A stretch of 12,517 nucleotides of DNA from CAXSBR01 sp964236495 (GCA_964236495.1 CAXSBR010000044.1:1-12517), one strand, 5' to 3'; positions 1 through 6,652 are shown, counted from the stretch's first letter. Translations and numbers: made by a program. The notes: generated from the sequence alone by a model not told the origin.

Positions 1-2
1 CC

Positions 3-143
3 AGCGGGGACCTCAACCCGGCCACTACCGGGGACTTTGCCATGGCCACGGACATTGACCCCCTCCAACGCTGTACCGCACTTGCCACCTCGACTGGTAC
101 GTACGCCCACCGCACCTGGCGCCGTCGCCCAAGGACGCCGTGA
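3..143 (+). CDS. possible 3' end of a gene entering from the left edge
   Basis: An open frame runs in from the window edge and stops at TGA 141-143. It reads SGDLNPATTGDF, then a stretch rich in Thr and Ala, and ends in a basic tail (HRTWRRRPRTP). I do not recognise the family. An internal ATG at 42 could also start a short peptide. With only 46 codons visible and no domain, it may be chance. The sequence left of the window would settle it. Confidence 0.18.
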   Translation, partial: SGDLNPATTGDFAMATDIDPLQRCTALATSTGTYAHRTWRRRPRTP

Positions 144-256
144 GGACGTTGGCCTGGTCTTTAGGCAATTATGCGGCGGGATTTGCTCGATTACACCGGT
201 GCACTACGAGCGTTGGGCCGGCCCTGTTCACCTTTTGAGCACGCTGCTGCTCGGTG

Positions 257-290
257 CGGGGACCTTCACGTGCACCTCGGCCGCGCGTTC
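257..290 (-). repeat. exact 34-base copy of part of the aldolase gene
   Basis: Positions 257-290 are identical to 6807-6840, which lies inside the class II aldolase-like gene. On the minus strand the piece encodes ERAAEVHVKVP in the aldolase frame. The match stops abruptly on both sides, so this is a short isolated copy and not a decayed full gene. Confidence 0.85.
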
Positions 291-325
291 TGCAGCTCCT
301 TGAGCAGCACCTTGAACGACTCGGG
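290..325 (-). other. rpoB-like 12-codon fragment
   Basis: Read on the minus strand, this encodes PESFKVLLKELQ. From memory, that matches a well-conserved stretch near the C-terminus of bacterial RNA polymerase beta subunit (PESFKVL.KE.Q). It abuts the aldolase-like piece directly and is not followed by the expected SLCLNVEVL. The flanking codons do not continue the rpoB frame. Chance is possible for a piece this short, but the match is close. Confidence 0.4.
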
Positions 326-598
326 GGTTCGGATGGCGCAGAGTCCTCATGCGATTTCGAAAGTCACGACAGGTTCAGTAAATGTTTGAAGAAGCTGGGG
401 CGTGTGCGGAGTCGGAGGTCAAATGCGATTGCACGCCGTAGCGATTGCACATCGAAGGTCGTCTGACCCTCGGTAACGATGTCGGGTCGTCGCCGGCGAG
501 GGTGTCCGTAGCCGTGGGTTGACGAAGTCCGGAACGCCCTATCGGCTCTTGCTAGTCGGTGGGCGCGCGCGACTAGAATGAAACTCGTACAACGAGAA

Positions 599-626
599 CG
601 GGGTCGGCAGCTAGCTACCGACCCCG
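599..626 (-). terminator. hairpin terminator of the 686-1108 gene
   Basis: CGGGGTCGG (599-607) and CCGACCCCG (618-626) form a perfect 9-bp GC stem around a 10-base loop. It lies about 60 bases past the stop codon of the minus-strand gene. A second small hairpin (CTCGT/ACGAG) and a few T residues follow in the direction of transcription. The T-tract is weak, as is usual in actinobacteria. Confidence 0.6.
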
Positions 627-685
627 CTCGCCCCCCTTCCAGGAGCCTCTCACCTCCGACAGACCAAGTCGTGGATGAGAGGTGC

Positions 686-1108
686 TTAGTCGCCGGTCGA
701 TGCACTCACACGGGTGCGTCGACCGGCGGTTCTATTACTGCTCGCCTTCTGCGAGTCTTTGGTCAGGTCAACGCACAAAATGTTGTCTTGCGCGCTAACG
801 ATCCATCGCCTGGACTCGTCAGTGTTGATGTCGTAGTAGCGAGTGAAGATGCTGCCGGCTACCAGGATCGGCCCCTTGTTGGGTGATGCCGACTGCGGCC
901 GTGCGGGGTAGGCGTTGGGGTTGCTTTCCGATGTCGGTCTCAAGCCGATGATCCGGCGCTCACCGTCCCAGAGTAGCTCGACAAAGTCTGGGGATCCTAT
1001 GAGCGCGTGTGCCGCCCGGTTCAACGAGAGCAACCCGCGCTTCTGCACCGTCACAGTGGGGACTTTGGACACCGGGGCTGACGACTTCTGAAAAACTACG
1101 AAGGCCAT
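686..1108 (-). CDS. conserved actinobacterial hypothetical protein (140 aa)
   Basis: The protein begins MAFVVFQK and contains VQKRGLLSLNRAA and VELLWDGERRIIGLRP. This is the signature I associate with a small, widespread actinobacterial family of unknown function. Residues 20-60 look like a compact beta-rich domain in which 'RGLLSLNRAA' is followed by a strand pair ending in IIGLRP. A second conserved-looking block, ILVAGSIFTRYYDI (81-94), follows, and the polar tail after residue 118 is probably disordered. There is no signal peptide or membrane segment, so it should be cytosolic. The ATG at 1108 is preceded by GAAGGGAG at a good distance. A promoter-like pair lies just upstream and a hairpin downstream, so it appears to be a single-gene unit. 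The function is unknown. Confidence 0.8.
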   Translation of the reverse strand: MAFVVFQKSSAPVSKVPTVTVQKRGLLSLNRAAHALIGSPDFVELLWDGERRIIGLRPTSESNPNAYPARPQSASPNKGPILVAGSIFTRYYDINTDESRRWIVSAQDNILCVDLTKDSQKASSNRTAGRRTRVSASTGD

Positions 1109-1152
1109 CGGACACTCCCTTCGGACCGGCGGCTAACACGATCGATGCTATC

Positions 1153-1181
1153 AGTATCCATGTGCAGGGCGGAGCACGCAA
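1153..1181 (-). promoter_or_regulatory. putative promoter of the 686-1108 gene
   Basis: On the minus strand, TTGCGT (1181-1176) and GATACT (1158-1153) are separated by 17 bases and lie about 45 bases before the ATG. The layout is nearly the same as the promoter proposed at 9684-9712 (TTGCGT, 17, GATATT). Confidence 0.4.
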
Positions 1182-1444
1182 CCATGGAGAGGTTGAGTTG
1201 GACGTTGAGGCAGGATGACAAACACTTGACTGGGGATGGGAAGGCGTTGAAGTGGCCTACCTAGCCCCGAATTACACGCTTGTAGTGCGTTCAGGCGGGG
1301 TCTGGCGGAGCAGAACGAACTGCGGCGCCTGCAGGTCGAGCTTGCCCATAGGCAGCTCACGCTCAGGACGGGGGTCGCTAGCTGCACCCGGGCTGTCACG
1401 CGTGGACTCGATCCCAGTCAGTTAGTCCCAGCTCGTAAGCGGAT
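1182..1444 (+). other. stretch without a start-bearing gene; open frame leading into the antitoxin
   Basis: No complete gene is visible. From 1251, just after a TGA at 1248-1250, a frame stays open and is continuous with the antitoxin frame downstream. It includes a coiled-coil-like run (LAEQNELRRLQVELAHRQL) but has no ATG, GTG or TTG start. It may be the remnant of an older gene or a lost N-terminal extension; see findings. Confidence 0.35.
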
Positions 1445-1473
1445 TAGACGGAAGAAACGAAACGCGTTACACT
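1445..1473 (+). promoter_or_regulatory. putative promoter/operator of the toxin-antitoxin operon
   Basis: TAGACG (1445-1450) and TACACT (1468-1473) are spaced by 17 bases, 24 bases before the antitoxin ATG. The 8-bp palindrome AACGCGTT (1461-1468) overlaps the -10 element. That is where an autoregulatory antitoxin would be expected to bind, but the binding is inference. Confidence 0.4.
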
Positions 1474-1496
1474 ACATTCGTATAGAGGAGCGTGTG

Positions 1497-2039
1497 ATGA
1501 CTACAGCAGCAAAGTCGGCTCAGGAAACCTATCTTCCCGAGGACATCGAAGATCTGGCTGAGGTGCGTGATTTCCTTGCCGCGCACGAAGCGGCTGGACG
1601 TGACCGCATTGCGGCGCGCTACTTGCTGGTCGGAGCTGGCAAAGGCGAGCAGGTCGAGATCCCTGAGGAGATCCACCGGGTGCTGCGGCAGGTGGTTGCC
1701 GCGCTCAGCGCAGGCCTTGCGGTTACGGTGGCTCCGCAGGTCATGACCCTGACCACTCAGCAAGCGGCAGATCTACTGGGGATCAGCCGTCCGACGGTGG
1801 TCAAGATCCTCGATGAGGGCGGCATCGCGTACGAGCAGGTCAGGACCCATCGGCGTGTGTTGCTTGCTGATGTGTTGGCCTACCGCGAGCGTCGGCGTGA
1901 AGCGCAGTACGCGGCGCTAGCTGCCACGTCAATTGACATCGAGGAAGAAGACAGCCTTGATGTGACGCTTGCCCGTCTCCGTGAGGCCAAGCGACAGGCG
2001 GCGCAGCGTCGCCGGAACGACGGCACCACCACGGGCTGA
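1497..2039 (+). CDS. vapB: VapB50-like HTH antitoxin (excisionase-type DNA binding)
   Basis: This is the likely antitoxin and repressor of the PIN-domain toxin encoded 31 bases downstream. The protein has about 180 residues. Residues 86-130 (LTTQQAADLLGISRPTVVKILDEGG, then a wing containing THRRVLLADVLAYRERR) form a MerR/excisionase-type winged helix. The N-terminal half (10-80) is acidic and helical (LPEDIEDLAEVRDFLAAHE). The C-terminal tail is acidic then basic (SIDIEEEDSL, then REAKRQAAQRRR); in such pairs the tail usually wraps the toxin. Start choice: ATG 1497 has AGAGGAG six bases upstream, while the adjoining GTG at 1494 is only three bases away. Pairing an excisionase-like protein with a PIN toxin matches M. 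tuberculosis VapBC50 (Rv3750c/Rv3749c). The pair annotation is confident; the exact subfamily less so. Confidence 0.85.
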   Translation: MTTAAKSAQETYLPEDIEDLAEVRDFLAAHEAAGRDRIAARYLLVGAGKGEQVEIPEEIHRVLRQVVAALSAGLAVTVAPQVMTLTTQQAADLLGISRPTVVKILDEGGIAYEQVRTHRRVLLADVLAYRERRREAQYAALAATSIDIEEEDSLDVTLARLREAKRQAAQRRRNDGTTTG

Positions 2040-2070
2040 TTTCGCTGTGAGGACCTGACAAACTTCTCGG

Positions 2071-2640
2071 GTGTTCGCAGCGATCTTGGACTCATGCGTG
2101 TTGTGGCCGAGCCTGCAACGCGATTTCCTCTTGTCTCTGGCCATCGAGGGTTCTTACCGGCCCCTGTGGAGTTCGGCGATCTTGGACGAAGTTGGGGAGA
2201 ACGAGGCGCTCAAGCTCATCGACCGCGGCGCCGCTCCCGACGAAGCGCGCAGACGCGCCGTCCATCTCATCGAGCAGATGCGACAAGCATTCGATGACGC
2301 CGAGGTGGCGGGGTGGGCGAAGCTGGAAGGAAGCTACGGCTTGCCCGACCCAGATGACGAGCATGTGGTGGCGGCCGCAGAAATCGGCGGAGCCGGCCTG
2401 ATTGTCACCGGGAATTTCCGGGACATGCCCGTTGCGTTGATCCCTTCGACCATCCAGCTGCAAACGCCGGCCGAGTTCGCGCACAACACCGTTGCTATCA
2501 ATCCGGCCGCGGCCGTCCGTGCTGTCCAAAAGATGGCTGAGCGGTTCCGTAACCCAGCGCACAGCATTGACCAAATTCTCGACACCCTAGTCGATCGGTA
2601 CGGCTTCACTGACGCTGTTGAAATTATCCGCGACCGATAG
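2071..2640 (+). CDS. vapC: VapC50-like PIN-domain toxin (ribonuclease)
   Basis: This is a predicted Mg2+-dependent PIN-domain endoribonuclease that blocks translation when freed from its antitoxin; the RNA target cannot be read from sequence. The protein has 189 residues, longer than classic VapC (about 130). The PIN acidic set is present: D7 in ILDSCVLWP, D39/E40 in AILDE, D93/D95/D96 in LPDPDDEHVVAAA and D118 in TGNFRDMP. The C-terminal 50 residues, starting RAVQKMAERF, form the extra helical domain typical of the VapC50 group. The start is GTG 2071, with only a weak ribosome binding site, so translation may depend on coupling to the antitoxin whose stop is 31 bases upstream. All catalytic residues are intact, so the toxin is probably active. 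Confidence 0.85.
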   Translation: MFAAILDSCVLWPSLQRDFLLSLAIEGSYRPLWSSAILDEVGENEALKLIDRGAAPDEARRRAVHLIEQMRQAFDDAEVAGWAKLEGSYGLPDPDDEHVVAAAEIGGAGLIVTGNFRDMPVALIPSTIQLQTPAEFAHNTVAINPAAAVRAVQKMAERFRNPAHSIDQILDTLVDRYGFTDAVEIIRDR

Positions 2641-2656
2641 CTGCGTGGGGAGGTGC

Positions 2657-2896
2657 TCAGGCCGGAGCTGGCGTTGTGGTGGGATCGGTGGTGTCAACGT
2701 CGTGCCAGCGTTCCCAAGCCGATTGACGGGTCATGTGCAGCATGGTCGCGATGTCGCTTCAGCCTTTGCCGTGTCGGCGGGCCGTTTTGACGGCGTTGAT
2801 TTCAGCGCGCTCGAGTAGGCCACGAACGAGGTGTTTCTGAGCCACCGGTAGCCGTTGACCACGGTCGTCCTCTGGAGTAAAAATTGGTGCCTCAAT
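2657..2896 (-). pseudogene. HTH protein interrupted by an in-frame stop
   Basis: On the minus strand the frame reads EDDRGQRLPVAQKHLVRGLL, ERAEINAVKTARRHGKG, stop, SDIATMLHMTRQSAWERWHD and ends at TGA 2657-2659. The block 'G(K)xW-S-x-IA-x-x-L-x-x-TRQ-x-AWERW' is the recognition helix region of a very common small actinobacterial sigma-like HTH protein. The internal stop (TGA, 2759-2761) sits exactly where Trp (TGG) is expected, so one G-to-A change explains it. There is no ATG start: the frame opens after TAG at 2897-2899, and the first usable start is GTG at 2845. It ends tail to tail, 17 bases past the PIN toxin gene. The gene looks dead, or it yields only the N-terminal half. Confidence 0.7.
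2855..2883 (+). promoter_or_regulatory. strong promoter of the 52-residue small protein
   Basis: TTGACC (2855-2860, 5 of 6 to consensus) and TAAAAA (2878-2883, 4 of 6) have exactly 17 bases between them. A start site near 2890 would give a leader of about 26 bases. It lies inside the broken divergent HTH gene. It is the best sigma-70-type promoter seen in the window. Confidence 0.6.
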
Positions 2897-2915
2897 CTAG
2901 GAGGGGACCGCCGCC

Positions 2916-3074
2916 ATGGACGCTTTCCAGAAAGCCCAGCAGGACAACGCCAACTTGCTGGCCCAGGCTACCGCCGAGAATGCTCAGCAGGAGGCGACCG
3001 AAAAAGCTGCCCAGCTTCAGCAGCGTGAGTCTGAACGTCAAGCCAAGATCGCGCAGAATCTGGGTAACGCCTAG
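2916..3074 (+). CDS. 52-residue helical small protein, unknown function
   Basis: ATG 2916 is preceded by AGGAGGGG (2899-2906) at 9 bases, a near-perfect ribosome binding site, and by the promoter at 2855-2883. The product runs from MDAFQKAQQDNANLLAQ to AKIAQNLGNA. It is almost wholly Gln, Ala, Glu, Asn and Lys, with no Cys, Trp, Gly (bar one) or Pro, and should form one long amphipathic helix or coiled coil. It has no membrane segment or signal. I do not recognise it. It lies between the PIN toxin region and the Rex-like operon, convergent with the latter. Strong initiation signals argue for real and abundant expression. It could be a small regulator, an antitoxin-like peptide or a structural peptide; the sequence does not decide. 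Confidence 0.65.
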   Translation: MDAFQKAQQDNANLLAQATAENAQQEATEKAAQLQQRESERQAKIAQNLGNA

Positions 3075-3077
3075 CTT

Positions 3078-3101
3078 CCTTCCGGAAGGGTCTCCCAGAC
3101 C
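3078..3101. terminator. weak tandem hairpins between convergent genes
   Basis: The palindrome CCTTCCGGAAGG (3078-3089) and the small stem GGTCT-CCC-AGACC (3089-3101) follow the small gene's stop codon. A T-rich run (TTCTTTATCT) lies shortly after. They could terminate the small gene. The stems are short. Confidence 0.3.
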
Positions 3102-3193
3102 GCGGATGATTCTTTATCTGTTCCCGATCGGAGAAGCTGGCACCATCAGCGTCGGGGGCCTGGCCCGCGCCGCCGGCACCGTGCTGCACTCAG

Positions 3194-3769
3194 TCATGCC
3201 GACCATCGAGGCCGATGACGAAGGACGTCTTCGATGGACACTTGGTCCGCTTTTTCCTGCTCCGCTTCATCGTCCGCCATCACGACTGAGGAGAGACGAC
3301 GGAGCAAGTAGACCAGTCTTGCCGAAGCGTGCGTGATGAACAAGACGGCAAGCTCGAACGTCCAGATCCACCCCCGCGTGTCGATCAGTCGCATGAACGC
3401 GGCGGCAACGCTCAGTCCAGCGGACAGCATGCTTAGGGCTACGACTGACGTCCAGTTCGCCTGAAGGCGCTCACCGCCAAGGATGCGCATTTTACGGAAG
3501 CGATCGCTAGTGGTGCTAAGACCAAAGACGATGACAACGCCGGCGAATCCACCGGTTAGCGCAGCCACGGTCGCCGCTCCGAGGAAGAGCACCGACGCGT
3601 CGCCAGCGCGTTCTGGCTGGATCAGGCGGCGGCCGGGCCAGAGCCACGGCCAGAGGTGGGTAGCGAGGAAGGCATGTGCGATGACGAGCACCAGGAGCGC
3701 GGCGCTCAACCACATGGGCCGGTCGCGCGCCCATCGAGGGATGGGATATTTGCTGTTGGCGGCGCTCAA
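3194..3769 (-). CDS. four-helix membrane protein, RexB-like position (putative phage-exclusion effector)
   Basis: This 191-residue inner-membrane protein has four predicted membrane helices at about 20-44, 59-84, 107-129 and 134-157. Positive charges before helix 1 (RWARDR), in the 85-105 loop (DRFRKMR) and after helix 4 (RRLSS) place both ends and the middle loop inside the cell. The C-terminal tail is acidic (ADDEAEQEKAD). The start is TTG 3769, preceded by AGAGGGGG; a TGA lies 24 bases upstream in frame, so the start cannot move far. It follows the RexA-like gene with a 40-base gap, so the two form an operon. Lambda RexB is also a four-helix inner-membrane protein that forms an ion channel when RexA senses phage. 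No sequence match to RexB is claimed: the link rests on topology and partner. Confidence 0.7.
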   Translation of the reverse strand: MSAANSKYPIPRWARDRPMWLSAALLVLVIAHAFLATHLWPWLWPGRRLIQPERAGDASVLFLGAATVAALTGGFAGVVIVFGLSTTSDRFRKMRILGGERLQANWTSVVALSMLSAGLSVAAAFMRLIDTRGWIWTFELAVLFITHASARLVYLLRRLSSVVMADDEAEQEKADQVSIEDVLRHRPRWSA

Positions 3770-3809
3770 CGGTGCACCCCCTCTGGCTACTCAGGCGACC
3801 GACGACGCT

Positions 3810-4727
3810 CTAGTGCTCTCGCCGGTACCGGTCTATGGCGTCTTGGATAGCACTAAGTACTGACTTTTCCAACGGCGGCTGACCCTCCGCGGTGGCCATC
3901 GAAACCTGATAGGTGACGCGGTCCTTGATCAAGTCATGACTCTCGGTGCGGAGGGTTTCACCGTCGGCGTCTGTCTGCGGGATGAGCATGGACACGGTGG
4001 CCTTATCGGCGTAGTTGCGTCGCACGATCCATCGCGCCGCTGTCAGCAGGCTAGTACGGGCGGCCGCGGTTCCCCGGGAGTGCCCCAAGCTGTACACCAC
4101 CTCTGCAGACATGTCGGCCGTGGTCCCTGCTGCAGCTACACGCATGGCTTCTCCGACGTCGCCGCCCCCGCGGTCAGCCTGCGGTGGGAAGTCAGTGCCG
4201 GCGGGGAACCGGACCGATAGTTTGGTCACACCAACCGCCACGTTGTCCAGTTTTGTTGCGACATCGGTGTTGATAAGAGGGCGAAGTTCGATGCGGTCTC
4301 CGGTGGTGGTAAGGCCCAACGCCGCAGTAAGCCAGGACTCCAGCGCGCTCGGGTGTAGACCGCCGATTCGGGGCGTCATGACGGCGCAGTAGTTGTTGTT
4401 GCCGAAGGGCACGATATATGTGGGTTCGACCAACTGGCCCGCGAGTTGCAGCTCGGACACCACGCCAGATGTGGAGTCGAACGTATCGGGCCAGTCGTCG
4501 CGGCCACGCAGGCGCCCCGCATAGAGGTACGCGACGGCTGGCGTCTTTCCGCGCTTAGCCTCGCCGTAGTACTCCGTGCCGGAGTAGGTGAAGATGCGGG
4601 CAGTGTGTGGCTCGGTACCAAGGTTCTTGAGCAGGGTGGACCAAAAGCGGGAGTCCATCGTCTTGACGTTGTCTTTCTGGTCGATCGTCGTCGCCTCGTA
4701 AAATCTGACGACCTTCTTGGACGGCAC
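3810..4727 (-). CDS. RexA-like protein, putative phage-infection sensor
   Basis: This is a 305-residue cytosolic protein with no signal or membrane segment. As I recall lambda RexA (279 aa), the middle of this protein parallels it: SALESWLTAALGL, TTGDRIELRPLI, then NVAVGVTKLSVRFP, against RexA's SDLTDFLIGKGM, SSGERVQIEPLM and HFIGRTTVKVEAKLP, in the same order and spacing. The N-terminus (KKVVRFYEA) and the helical, charged C-terminus (SAIQDAIDRYRREH) also suit a RexA-type protein. RexA binds DNA and activates the membrane partner RexB. The four-helix protein encoded next supports that reading. The start is GTG 4727, preceded by GGGGAGG at 4-5 bases. The similarity was judged by eye from memory, so the assignment is moderate, though the gene itself is secure. 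Confidence 0.7.
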   Translation of the reverse strand: MPSKKVVRFYEATTIDQKDNVKTMDSRFWSTLLKNLGTEPHTARIFTYSGTEYYGEAKRGKTPAVAYLYAGRLRGRDDWPDTFDSTSGVVSELQLAGQLVEPTYIVPFGNNNYCAVMTPRIGGLHPSALESWLTAALGLTTTGDRIELRPLINTDVATKLDNVAVGVTKLSVRFPAGTDFPPQADRGGGDVGEAMRVAAAGTTADMSAEVVYSLGHSRGTAAARTSLLTAARWIVRRNYADKATVSMLIPQTDADGETLRTESHDLIKDRVTYQVSMATAEGQPPLEKSVLSAIQDAIDRYRREH

Positions 4728-4955
4728 AGACCCTCCCCGACGGACGTCGCGCTGTTGCCGAATGATCGTCCATGTCGCGCATCGTGTCCATTCGCTCTAT
4801 CTGGAAACGCTGCGCACACCGGATCTAGCCGCCACCGGGTAGCGCCCTTGGTCCGTGACGAGGTGAAGATCTTGGCCCAGCTTTGCGCTGCGCTATTACC
4901 GCTGCTCGGAACCGCCGGCCCCGTCGCAGCTGTGCCCCTTCTATTTGTGAGCGAT
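4728..4955. other. upstream region of the Rex-like operon, no gene supported
   Basis: This holds the leader of the Rex-like operon. No clear -35/-10 pair was found on the minus strand. A plus-strand frame from GTG 4863 has a hydrophobic stretch, but its codon use is poor. A TTGACA at 4959-4964 (+) has no matching -10. Confidence 0.4.
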
Positions 4956-5126
4956 CTACTTGACATAAGGTCGCTTACCGGCCGACGGGCGGATTTGGCC
5001 AGACACGCTGTCGCTGGGCGTCGCCGGGGTTAAGCAGTTCGACGCGACGCCGCAGTCCTTCGCCGCGATCAGCGACAGCGGGGTGGATCCGGTGACGCCC
5101 TGAATTCTGTGTGAGCGGGGGTCCAC
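4956..5126 (-). CDS. possible 56-residue ORF or gene fragment
   Basis: GTG 5126 opens nine bases after the permease stop, and the frame ends at TAG 4956-4958. About 80% of its codons end in G or C, as in real genes here. The product reads STPLSLIAAKDCGVASN, then TPATPSDSVSGQ, and ends with the basic tail GKRPYVK. It has two Cys and no membrane segment, and I do not recognise it. No good ribosome binding site precedes it. It could be a small gene coupled to the permease or the last part of a lost gene. Confidence 0.3.
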   Translation of the reverse strand: MDPRSHRIQGVTGSTPLSLIAAKDCGVASNCLTPATPSDSVSGQIRPSAGKRPYVK

Positions 5127-5135
5127 CCTGAAGGT

Positions 5136-6579
5136 TCAGTCGCGTTGGGTGGTGAGGTGTTGGCGAACGCGTCCGGTGAGTCCGGGCACGCCGGCTACGA
5201 GGGCGGCGGCGAGGATGAGCCACAGCGCGACCCACAGCGGGAAGTACCGGTAGGGCCCGTGCACGCCGATGACGTTCTTGTAGATCGTGTAGAGCACGAA
5301 CGCCAGTCCGGCGATCGGAATGATGATCTGCCACTGCGGAGCTTTGCGCGCGCCGTCGAGGAACAGGAACCGCAGCGCGCCCACTGTGGCGAGGGCGTAG
5401 GCAACGAGCAGGGCGATGCTGCCCAGGGTGAGCCAGTAGAAGGTGGCGTTGACGACGCCGGTGCCGGCCAGGCGTTGGGCAATCATGAACACGACCACTG
5501 CGGCGCTGACGGCGATAAGCATTGGCAGGGGCGCGCCGTGCTTGGACAGCTTCACCAGCGGTTGGGGGCCGCCCGCGTCGCGGGCGAGGGCGTAGGCGAC
5601 CCGCGCGGCGCCGTTGATGGTGCCCAGTGTGATCGCGAACAGGCTGACGCTGGCGACGAAAGTCTAAGGTCACGCCGTAGGCGGTGCCGATGTAGGAGCC
5701 ACCCAGATCGCCGTAGGTGGAGCCGCCGACGAAAGCTTTGACACCGGCTGCGTCAGTTCCGTAGCCCACGGATTGGGCGATGATGGTGAGCAGGAAGAAA
5801 GCCCCCACTATGACCACTGCGATCCGGATGGCGCGAGGGATCTCGCGCTTCGGGTCGGCTGTTTCCTCACCCAGTGCGGCGGCACCTTCGAAGCCGGCGA
5901 AGGCGAGGAACCCGAACACCGCGGCGCCGGCAATGGTGCTGACGCCAGTTCCGCTGGGCAGGGACAGGAAATGCCAGGACAGTGTGTGTCCACCCGGTGC
6001 GTGCCCGGTGCCGGTTCGTACCAGAATGACGACGCTCAGCAGCGCGACCAGGGCCGCGCCGATCAGCTCCGAGATCAGCAAGGCCCGGGTGATCAGCCGG
6101 ATCTCGGTGAACGACAACGCGATGACGACGGCAACTGCGATCAGGGCCGTCCAGATCCACTCGGTCGCCGGGCTGATCAGGTGGATGCCGTGCAGGAACG
6201 GGTCGAGGAACAGGCCGATCTCGATCGTCGAGCCGGTGCCGATCGTCATGTAGGCGCCGAACAGGGCGAAGCCGGCGATGAAACCGGCGTGCGGGCCCAA
6301 GGTTTTACGGACTAGCGCGTACACCGAGCCGGTGTGGGAGATGAATCCGGAAAGCTTGATGAACCCGTACGCCACCAGGCCCACCCCGATAATGGCGAAC
6401 AGGAACGCCCAGGTCGCGCCGGTTCCCAGCAGACCGGCGGCGCCGGCGCCGAGCAACGCCATCCCACCGACCGGCCCGACCAGCCCGATCGAGAACGCCG
6501 CCGCGTCGGCGACCTTCAACTCGCGGTGCAGGCCACCGCCGGCGGCGCTGACGGAATCAGAGCGTTCGACTGTGGACAC
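5136..6579 (-). pseudogene. APC-family amino acid permease with a one-base frameshift
   Basis: With the frame restored this is a protein of about 480 residues, the normal size for an APC-superfamily (AA_permease_2) transporter with about 12 helices. The N-terminus (LKVADAAAFSIGLVGPVGG) is the usual first-helix motif. EGAAALGEETADPKREIPRAI is the hallmark loop after helix 6. At 5659-5661 an AAA run (TTT on the coding strand) carries one extra base. The correct frame resumes as FVASVSLFAITLGTINGAAR, then VAYALARD, and ends at TGA 5136. The start is GTG 6579 after GGGAG. It lies downstream of the aldolase-like gene, separated by 99 bases and a hairpin, so it probably imported a substrate used by that pathway. 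The substrate is not predictable. The frameshift removes the last third. Confidence 0.85.
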
Positions 6580-6652
6580 GGGCGGCTCCCAGCAGGCTCG
6601 GAATCGAGGAAGGCACAGCCTCGCACACCGCCTGTTACAGCCGCGGGTCAGT

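Larger units (their letters stand above)
144..598. other. gene-poor stretch with fragments and hairpins
   Basis: No frame here has a start with a ribosome binding site together with actinobacterial codon use. The stretch holds a mosaic of two short gene-like pieces (257-325), a direct repeat of GCGATTGCAC (425-434 and 441-450, period 16) and small hairpins: arms CTAGTCG at 552-558 and CGACTAG at 570-576, and CTCGT/ACGAG at 584-596. I see no gene in it. Confidence 0.5.

Noticed and set aside
425..450. Two copies of GCGATTGCAC as iterons or a CRISPR-like repeat
   Set aside because: There are only two copies 16 bases apart, with no further units, no cas genes and no replication gene.
364..705. 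113-residue minus-strand frame
   Set aside because: It runs through the hairpin cluster downstream of the 686-1108 gene, is Arg/Ser-rich and has no recognisable motif.
3108..3336. Plus-strand frame starting MILYLFPIGEAG
   Set aside because: Most of it is antisense to the four-helix membrane protein and it lacks a ribosome binding site.
4863..5033. Plus-strand frame with a hydrophobic stretch, divergent from the Rex-like operon
   Set aside because: Its codon use is poor, it has no clear ribosome binding site, and it overlaps a better-biased frame on the other strand.
4975..5660. Apparent C-terminal continuation of the permease in the first frame
   Set aside because: The frame turns Arg/Pro-rich with no membrane segments, while the true transporter sequence continues in the neighbouring frame down to 5136.
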